From Oscillospiraceae bacterium (GTDB lineage: Bacteria; Bacillota; Clostridia; Oscillospirales; Oscillospiraceae): 35,464 bases of DNA. The stretch spans positions 1 to 35,464 of the forward strand of contig JAJQEJ010000080.1 of NCBI GenBank assembly GCA_021201735.1. The letters are read 5' to 3'. This document shows positions 31,736 through 35,464 of the stretch, in pieces (position 1 is the stretch's first letter; each line of letters begins with the position of its first letter). The notes below the pieces were generated by a model. That model was not told the DNA's origin, did no database searches, and saw only the letters and a program-made list of their open reading frames with translations. Position numbers and translations under genes: made by a program.

Positions 31736-32703
31736 TGAAAAAATTATTTCGCACCCTTCCTGTTTTCGCCTGTATCCTGGCGCTGCTCGTCACGGGCGTG
31801 CTGGCCATGCCGGAAAAGCCATATAATTCTTATGTCAGTGACAACGCGAATGTGTTAAGCGATGAGACCATCACCTACATCGATGAACAAAACGATATCA
31901 TCAGTGCCGCCACCGGCGGGGCCATTGTTGTGGCCACGGTGGATTTCCTCGACGGCATGGCGATTGACGAATATGCCTATGCGCTCTTTAACGACTGGGG
32001 CATCGGCGACAGCCAAAAGAACAACGGCATACTCCTGCTGCTTGCCATCGGGGAGGATGATTACTACCTCCTTCAGGGGGAAGGTCTGGCGTCCGCCCTT
32101 TCCGCGTCCAGAATCAAAGCTGATTTTTTGACCCCCTATCTGGAGCCGGACTTTGCCGTCGGAGACTATGACAGCGGCGTGCGCTCTGTTTTTGAGGCAC
32201 TTTACGCATGGTATGCCAACTACTACAGCACCGAGATGAGCAGCGCCGGTTATGCAAACAGGATTCCGGATGCGCCAAATGGCATGTCCGGATACGGTTA
32301 TGGATATTACGGCACCGGATTTCCCATCGGCACGGTCGTCTTCCTGATTATCGTTGCGATCTTCATTGTGCTGATCCTTGTGGACAGTCTGCGCTATCGC
32401 AGCTACCGGATGCGGTACATGGGCCCCGGTATGCCGCCGCCGCCCTTTGTCTATCGGTCCATGTTCTTCGGGCGCGCATACTATCACCGTCCCCCACCGC
32501 CACCCGGCGGACCGCATAACGGCCCAAACCACCGCCCGCCCAATGGCGGCGGTATGGGTGGCGGCTTCTCCGGCGGCTTTGGCGGCGGCAGTTCGCGCGG
32601 CGGCGGCGCGGGACGGAGCAGTGGCGGCGGTTTCGGCGGCGGCTCGCGCGGCGGCGGTTTCGGCGGGGGAGGCTCACGCGGCGGCGGCGCGGGGCGGCGA
32701 TAA
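31735..32703 (+). CDS. TPM-domain protein with Gly-rich tail (YgcG-like)
   Basis: 322 residues. A signal peptide (about 1-24) is followed by a TPM domain (about 28-165) with YVSDNANVLSDETITYIDEQND and NNGILLLLAIGEDDYYLLQGEGL, a membrane segment (about 200-222) and a Pro-rich then Gly/Ser/Arg-rich tail (about 255-322) ending GGGAGRR. TPM domains occur in extracytoplasmic proteins, some with phosphatase activity or a role in complex maintenance. The Gly-rich tail is common in bacterial YgcG-type members. It is the last gene of the XpaC-TelA-LemA operon. Confidence 0.92.
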   Translation: MKKLFRTLPVFACILALLVTGVLAMPEKPYNSYVSDNANVLSDETITYIDEQNDIISAATGGAIVVATVDFLDGMAIDEYAYALFNDWGIGDSQKNNGILLLLAIGEDDYYLLQGEGLASALSASRIKADFLTPYLEPDFAVGDYDSGVRSVFEALYAWYANYYSTEMSSAGYANRIPDAPNGMSGYGYGYYGTGFPIGTVVFLIIVAIFIVLILVDSLRYRSYRMRYMGPGMPPPPFVYRSMFFGRAYYHRPPPPPGGPHNGPNHRPPNGGGMGGGFSGGFGGGSSRGGGAGRSSGGGFGGGSRGGGFGGGGSRGGGAGRR

Positions 32704-32742
32704 GCGGGATGGCATGCTTTCCTGAATTTCGTCGAACAATAA

Positions 32743-32792
32743 CAAGAATTGTTCTTGACAATTATGCACATTGCCTTTATAATGGCAATGTG
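32743..32792 (+). promoter_or_regulatory. Consensus promoter covered by two inverted repeats
   Basis: TTGACA (32755-32760), 17-bp spacer and TATAAT (32778-32783) form a perfect promoter. CAAGAA-TTG-TTCTTG (32743-32757) overlaps the -35. CACATTGCC (32767-32775) and GGCAATGTG (32784-32792) flank the -10 with an 8-bp spacer. Both are perfect repeats and make good operator candidates for one or two repressors of the DUF4190 gene. Confidence 0.8.
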
Positions 32793-32853
32793 TTACATTC
32801 CTTTTTCCAGGATTTGAGACGCAGTACAATCATTATGTTAGGAGGTTTTATTT

Positions 32854-33165
32854 ATGGAAGAAAATCAACACTACTCCTCTCCGGATCAGGTGCCGGGAAA
32901 GGGTAAATCCACCGCTTCTCTCGTGTTAGGTATCCTGAGTATCGTGCTTTGCTGGACTAGTTGGGTCGGCATGATTTTGGGCATCCTCGCTATCGTATTT
33001 GGCGTACTGGCAAAGAGGACGCTTCCGGCGGATGCCGCAAAGCTTGGCAGGATCGGATTTATTCTTGGCATCATCGGCTTAATCCTCAGCGTCATCCTTC
33101 TGATCGTGCTTCTTTCCTTAGGCGCTGCAGTTATGAGCGCTTACGGCGGCGTTTACGGTTACTAA
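32854..33165 (+). CDS. DUF4190 small membrane protein
   Basis: 103 residues. A polar N-terminus of about 20 residues precedes two long hydrophobic segments (about 21-49 and 68-92) with a short loop KRTLPADAAKLGR, the layout of DUF4190 proteins. LGILSIVLCWTSWVGMILGI is closely mirrored in the second DUF4190 gene at 34240. GGAGG lies upstream of the ATG. Its promoter is perfect in sequence but heavily overlaid by inverted repeats, suggesting tight control. The function is unknown. Confidence 0.88.
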   Translation: MEENQHYSSPDQVPGKGKSTASLVLGILSIVLCWTSWVGMILGILAIVFGVLAKRTLPADAAKLGRIGFILGIIGLILSVILLIVLLSLGAAVMSAYGGVYGY

Positions 33166-33168
33166 TCC

Positions 33169-33202
33169 AAAAAAGCAGGTCAAGTGTTTGACCTGCTTTT
33201 TT
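33169..33202 (+). terminator. Terminator of the first DUF4190 gene
   Basis: A 15-bp perfect stem (33169-33183 with 33188-33202), GTGT loop, T run. Confidence 0.92.
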
Positions 33203-33246
33203 CTTGCCAATGTATTCCGCCTCCCGTTATATTTACTAGTCTCCGG

Positions 33247-33365
33247 ATCAATCGCTGTATAGCGATTGATTGATAGCGCGGAGCGCGTATGGATCTTATG
33301 AGACGTGCCGCATAGCGGCGCGGTGCCACAGGCACCGCGTCTCCAATTGGCTCGTTCCATTGGAG
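33247..33365 (+). ncRNA. Structured leader: hairpin, three-way junction, hairpin
   Basis: Perfect stems in order: ATCAATCGCT/AGCGATTGAT (33247-33256 with 33261-33270, GTAT loop). An outer stem GAGACG/CGTCTC (33300-33305 with 33338-33343) encloses two hairpins, GCCGC-ATA-GCGGC (33307-33319) and GGTGCC-ACA-GGCACC (33322-33336), giving a three-way junction. CTCCAAT/ATTGGAG (33341-33347 with 33359-33365) shares bases with the outer stem and so could be an alternative fold. It lies directly upstream of the DUF975 gene. I match it to no known riboswitch; a cis-regulatory RNA or a repeat-derived element are both possible. Confidence 0.5.
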
Positions 33366-33390
33366 CGTAGTATTAGAAAGGTGTGTAAAA

Positions 33391-34200
33391 ATGTTTGTCC
33401 GTTCCGAAGCCAAGCGGCGGGCGCAGTCCGCGCAGCACAATGCCCGGCCTGCACCCGCACTTGTCACGCTGATTTATCTCTTGCTTACAATGCTGGTTTA
33501 TTATATTGTCATAATGGTTTATTCAACAACATCTGCCGTTTCAATATTCTCCAATGCCTTTTATGATTATGGCAATTCATATTACAACGCACCAGATATG
33601 TATGACCCTGCAGCCATATTGGGTGCCCTGGGCGGCTTCTTTATTATCATGTTTATTATGGCTCTCTATATGTCTATCATGCAATACGGCTATTATTCCT
33701 ACGCCATTCGCCTTGCCAGAAAAGAACAGCCGGGGTATGGCAACCTGTTCGATGGCTTTTATAAATTTGGTAAGGTCATTGCGGCAACGATCCTTGAGGC
33801 TATTTTCATTTTCCTCTGGACCCTGCTTGGTATGATCCCCTTCTTTGTGTTCTACATTCTGGCGTTGGCGATCTACTCCCCCGTCTTTCTTTTTCTTGCT
33901 GTTCTCGGCTATATTTGGGGTGTCATTTTTGCCTGTATCATTCTGTATCGCTACAGGCTGACGCTGTTTTTCCTGATTGACAATCCGGACATGGGGCCTC
34001 TGCAGGCGATCACCGCCAGCAAGACCGCCATGAAGGGGCACAAATGGACACTGTTCGTCCTGGATCTCTCCTTCCTTGGCTGGCACATTCTCTGTGCTCT
34101 CACCCTTTATATCCTCTCACTCTGGGTTGAGCCTTACTACACCGCTACTCTGGCCAATTTCTATAATTATACCGTCCACGGCACTTACTGCATAGACTAA
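33391..34200 (+). CDS. DUF975-family membrane protein
   Basis: 269 residues with about five or six hydrophobic segments. The start FVRSEAKRRAQSAQ, the central YGYYSYAIRLARKEQPGYGNLFDGF and the C-terminal ITASKTAMKGHKWTLFVLDLSFLGWHIL are typical of DUF975 integral membrane proteins, whose function is unknown. AAAGGTG lies 8 nt before the ATG. An unusual highly base-paired leader precedes the gene. The second DUF4190 gene follows after 39 bp and is probably co-transcribed. Confidence 0.9.
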   Translation: MFVRSEAKRRAQSAQHNARPAPALVTLIYLLLTMLVYYIVIMVYSTTSAVSIFSNAFYDYGNSYYNAPDMYDPAAILGALGGFFIIMFIMALYMSIMQYGYYSYAIRLARKEQPGYGNLFDGFYKFGKVIAATILEAIFIFLWTLLGMIPFFVFYILALAIYSPVFLFLAVLGYIWGVIFACIILYRYRLTLFFLIDNPDMGPLQAITASKTAMKGHKWTLFVLDLSFLGWHILCALTLYILSLWVEPYYTATLANFYNYTVHGTYCID

Positions 34201-34239
34201 GCGCACACGGTGTAGCTTCAGCTTACGGGAGGTAATTTT

Positions 34240-34557
34240 ATGGAGCCCAATCAGAACAATCCAGTTTCAGAGGTGCAGGGCAGGCGCAGGGCAACCGCGG
34301 CCAAGGTCTGTGGTATCCTCAGTATTGTACTCTGCTGGACATCCTTCCCCGGCATCGTATTGGGTGTCATCGCGATGATCGTGGCCAAGCATGTAAAAGA
34401 AGTCGGCCCCGCCGATGCAGAGCGTACAGCAAAAACCGGGTTTTTCACGGGCTTCATCGGAATTATAATCAGCGCTATCTTCCTCGTGATTTATATCCTG
34501 CTCATTGTTTTGATCGCAGAACAGCTTGGAGTCATCACCTATCCCATTGAATCATAA
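34240..34557 (+). CDS. DUF4190 small membrane protein (second copy)
   Basis: 105 residues with two hydrophobic segments (about 23-48 and 69-95). CGILSIVLCWTSFPGIVLGV and the loop GPADAERTAKTGFFTGFIG parallel the first DUF4190 protein, so the two are paralogues. GGGAGG lies 7 nt before the ATG. It follows the DUF975 gene and ends in a bidirectional terminator. The function is unknown. Confidence 0.88.
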   Translation: MEPNQNNPVSEVQGRRRATAAKVCGILSIVLCWTSFPGIVLGVIAMIVAKHVKEVGPADAERTAKTGFFTGFIGIIISAIFLVIYILLIVLIAEQLGVITYPIES

Positions 34558-34602
34558 AAAGGAACCTATCACGGGCAATAAAACCTGTGATAGGTTCCTT
34601 TT
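34556..34602. terminator. Bidirectional terminator
   Basis: Sixteen bases on each side pair perfectly (outermost AAAA with TTTT; right arm 34587-34602) around a 14-nt loop. It lies between the convergent DUF4190 and carbonic anhydrase genes. Confidence 0.88.
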
Positions 34603-34606
34603 GTGA

Positions 34607-35200
34607 TCAGCATGCTTTTGTGGCGGGCGCTTCATTCGTCAGGAATTTGACGCGGCCCGTCTGTATATTGTAGACCGCACAGACTATCTCAATTTTCCTC
34701 GCCCTGTACATCGCCTTCACTACCTTGCTTTGCAAGAGGCGCTTCTTGCTGTGCATCGCATTCTGGCAGATCGCCTCATCTTCATTGGGAGAGCCATGCA
34801 ACCCCAATCGAATTTCGTCGGCAATATCCCCCTTCGAATACCCCTCAAGGGCTGCCGCAACTGCGCCGCAATGCGTGTGCCCCATCACCACAACCAGCGG
34901 GACATGCAGGTGCTCCACGGCGTATTCTATGCTGCCGATTTCAAAGTCACCTGCGACATTTCCGGCTGTGCGCACGACAAAAATCTCGCCTAATCCGGCC
35001 GAAAAAATGTGTTCCGGCGGCACACGGGAATCGGAACAGGTGAGGATTGCAGCGAAAGGCTTTTGTCCATGGTGTGCTGTTTTCATGCGTCTTTCGCTGG
35101 AAATGTCAGCTGGGTTGCGGCAGACTTTCCGATAGATCTCATTACCCGAAATCAGCCTGTGAAAAGACTGCTCCGGTGTGAACAAATCCTTGTGTTTCAT
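34607..35200 (-). CDS. Beta-class carbonic anhydrase
   Basis: 197 residues. It interconverts carbon dioxide and bicarbonate with zinc. The ligands and catalytic dyad are visible: Cys55, Asp57 and Arg59 in LTCSDSRV, and His108 and Cys111 in GHTHCGAV. VRTAGN (77-82) is also conserved. The length suits a compact single-domain enzyme. AGGAGG lies 5 nt before the ATG. The gene stands alone; supply of bicarbonate for carboxylation is the usual role. Confidence 0.95.
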   Translation of the reverse strand: MKHKDLFTPEQSFHRLISGNEIYRKVCRNPADISSERRMKTAHHGQKPFAAILTCSDSRVPPEHIFSAGLGEIFVVRTAGNVAGDFEIGSIEYAVEHLHVPLVVVMGHTHCGAVAAALEGYSKGDIADEIRLGLHGSPNEDEAICQNAMHSKKRLLQSKVVKAMYRARKIEIVCAVYNIQTGRVKFLTNEAPATKAC

Positions 35201-35367
35201 CTGGACCTCCTATCCACTCAATGCTGGTACATCATATGAACCAATGGCGGCTGTTGTGCTCACCGATAGGCTGACAGACCGTCGCGTCCACCTCCTCCGT
35301 ATACCCGACGTCCCAAGATGCCGAGCCGCAGACGACATTTTGCAACATCATCACGGTTTTATTCAAA
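35201..35367 (-). other. Region upstream of carbonic anhydrase, possible short ORF
   Basis: On the minus strand, ATG at 35351 opens a 39-codon frame (to TGA at 35232) starting MMLQNVVCGSASWDVGYTEE and containing two Cys. It has no ribosome binding site and no recognisable relatives, so it may be chance or a remnant. No other gene is seen here. Confidence 0.2.
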
Positions 35368-35411
35368 CATGAGACGGGAGCGCCTGCATATGCAGGCGCT
35401 CCCGTCTCATG
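35368..35411. terminator. Perfect 44-bp palindrome
   Basis: The sequence from 35368 to 35411 equals its own reverse complement, with centre TGCATATGCA. There is no T run. It would form a very stable hairpin in RNA or a cruciform in DNA. Confidence 0.6.
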
Positions 35412-35422
35412 TCAGCCTGTCA

Positions 35423-35461
35423 AAGAACGGCTGCTTTCATCAGGCGAAAGCAGCCGTTCTT
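35423..35461. terminator. Terminator-like hairpin at window end
   Basis: Perfect 16-bp arms (35423-35438 and 35446-35461) with a 7-nt loop lie 11 nt after the 44-bp palindrome. They probably end a gene just outside the window. Confidence 0.65.
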
Positions 35462-35464
35462 GTG

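Noticed and set aside
33319-33365. T-box antiterminator
   Set aside because: GGCACCGCG resembles the T-box core, but there is no TGG before ACC, no Stem I with specifier loop and no terminator with U-tract before the gene, which is not amino-acid related.

Overview
The window looks like chromosomal DNA from an anaerobic, moderately GC-rich Firmicute, probably Clostridia of the Oscillospiraceae type. This is an inference. The supporting signs are AGGAGG-type ribosome binding sites, TTGACA/TATAAT promoters, two Rrf2 regulators, an XpaC/TelA cluster, DUF4190, DUF975 and DUF4342 membrane proteins, a tRNA with encoded CCA, and secreted serpins that carry a copper-amine-oxidase-like stalk domain, as known in gut Clostridia such as Eubacterium siraeum.

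Layout. 0-0.7 kb: a small XRE regulator facing a small unknown gene across two near-identical palindromes. 0.7-4.0 kb: tandem secreted serpins on the minus strand; the downstream copy has a 1-nt frameshift. 4.0-7.5 kb: malic enzyme, a LysR regulator and a divergent MFS transporter. 7.6-12.1 kb: an uncharacterised module of a MoxR-like AAA+ ATPase with an odd Walker B and a VWA protein with an HExxH motif, plus a divergent small gene. 12.2-14.8 kb: tRNA-Pro(CGG) followed by an AT-richer accessory stretch (PhzF-like protein, decayed RhuM gene, small membrane protein, zinc-ribbon protein). 14.8-17.2 kb: a NitT/TauT-type ABC transporter operon. 17.3-20.6 kb: a low-complexity protein, an IscR-like Rrf2 regulator, and the aroF-type DAHP synthase/tyrA operon; an IS3-type remnant follows. 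20.7-25.7 kb: a sulfur amino acid cluster (PatB-type lyase, Cys/Met PLP lyase, CymR-like Rrf2 regulator, cysK) followed by mnmA. 25.7-28.5 kb: a DUF4342 protein, response regulator and histidine kinase. 28.6-32.7 kb: an 11-residue-repeat coiled-coil protein and the XpaC-TelA-LemA-like-TPM operon. 32.7-35.2 kb: DUF4190, DUF975 and DUF4190 membrane proteins and a beta-carbonic anhydrase.

Main observations. (1) The DAHP synthase/tyrA operon is preceded by a 24-codon leader ORF with eight Tyr and three Phe codons, followed by mutually exclusive hairpins ending in a strong terminator. This is a classical peptide attenuator for aromatic amino acids, which is unusual in Firmicutes, where T-boxes are the norm. 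(2) A 17-bp operator (CATATA-N5-TATATG) sits just after both back-to-back promoters of the CymR-like regulator and cysK, defining a probable cysteine-responsive switch. (3) The AAA+/VWA pair resembles MoxR/VWA assembly or conflict modules but has no obvious substrate. (4) The leader of the DUF975 gene can fold into a hairpin plus a three-way junction of unknown function. (5) The tandem serpins share nearly identical 5' ends but have different reactive-centre loops.
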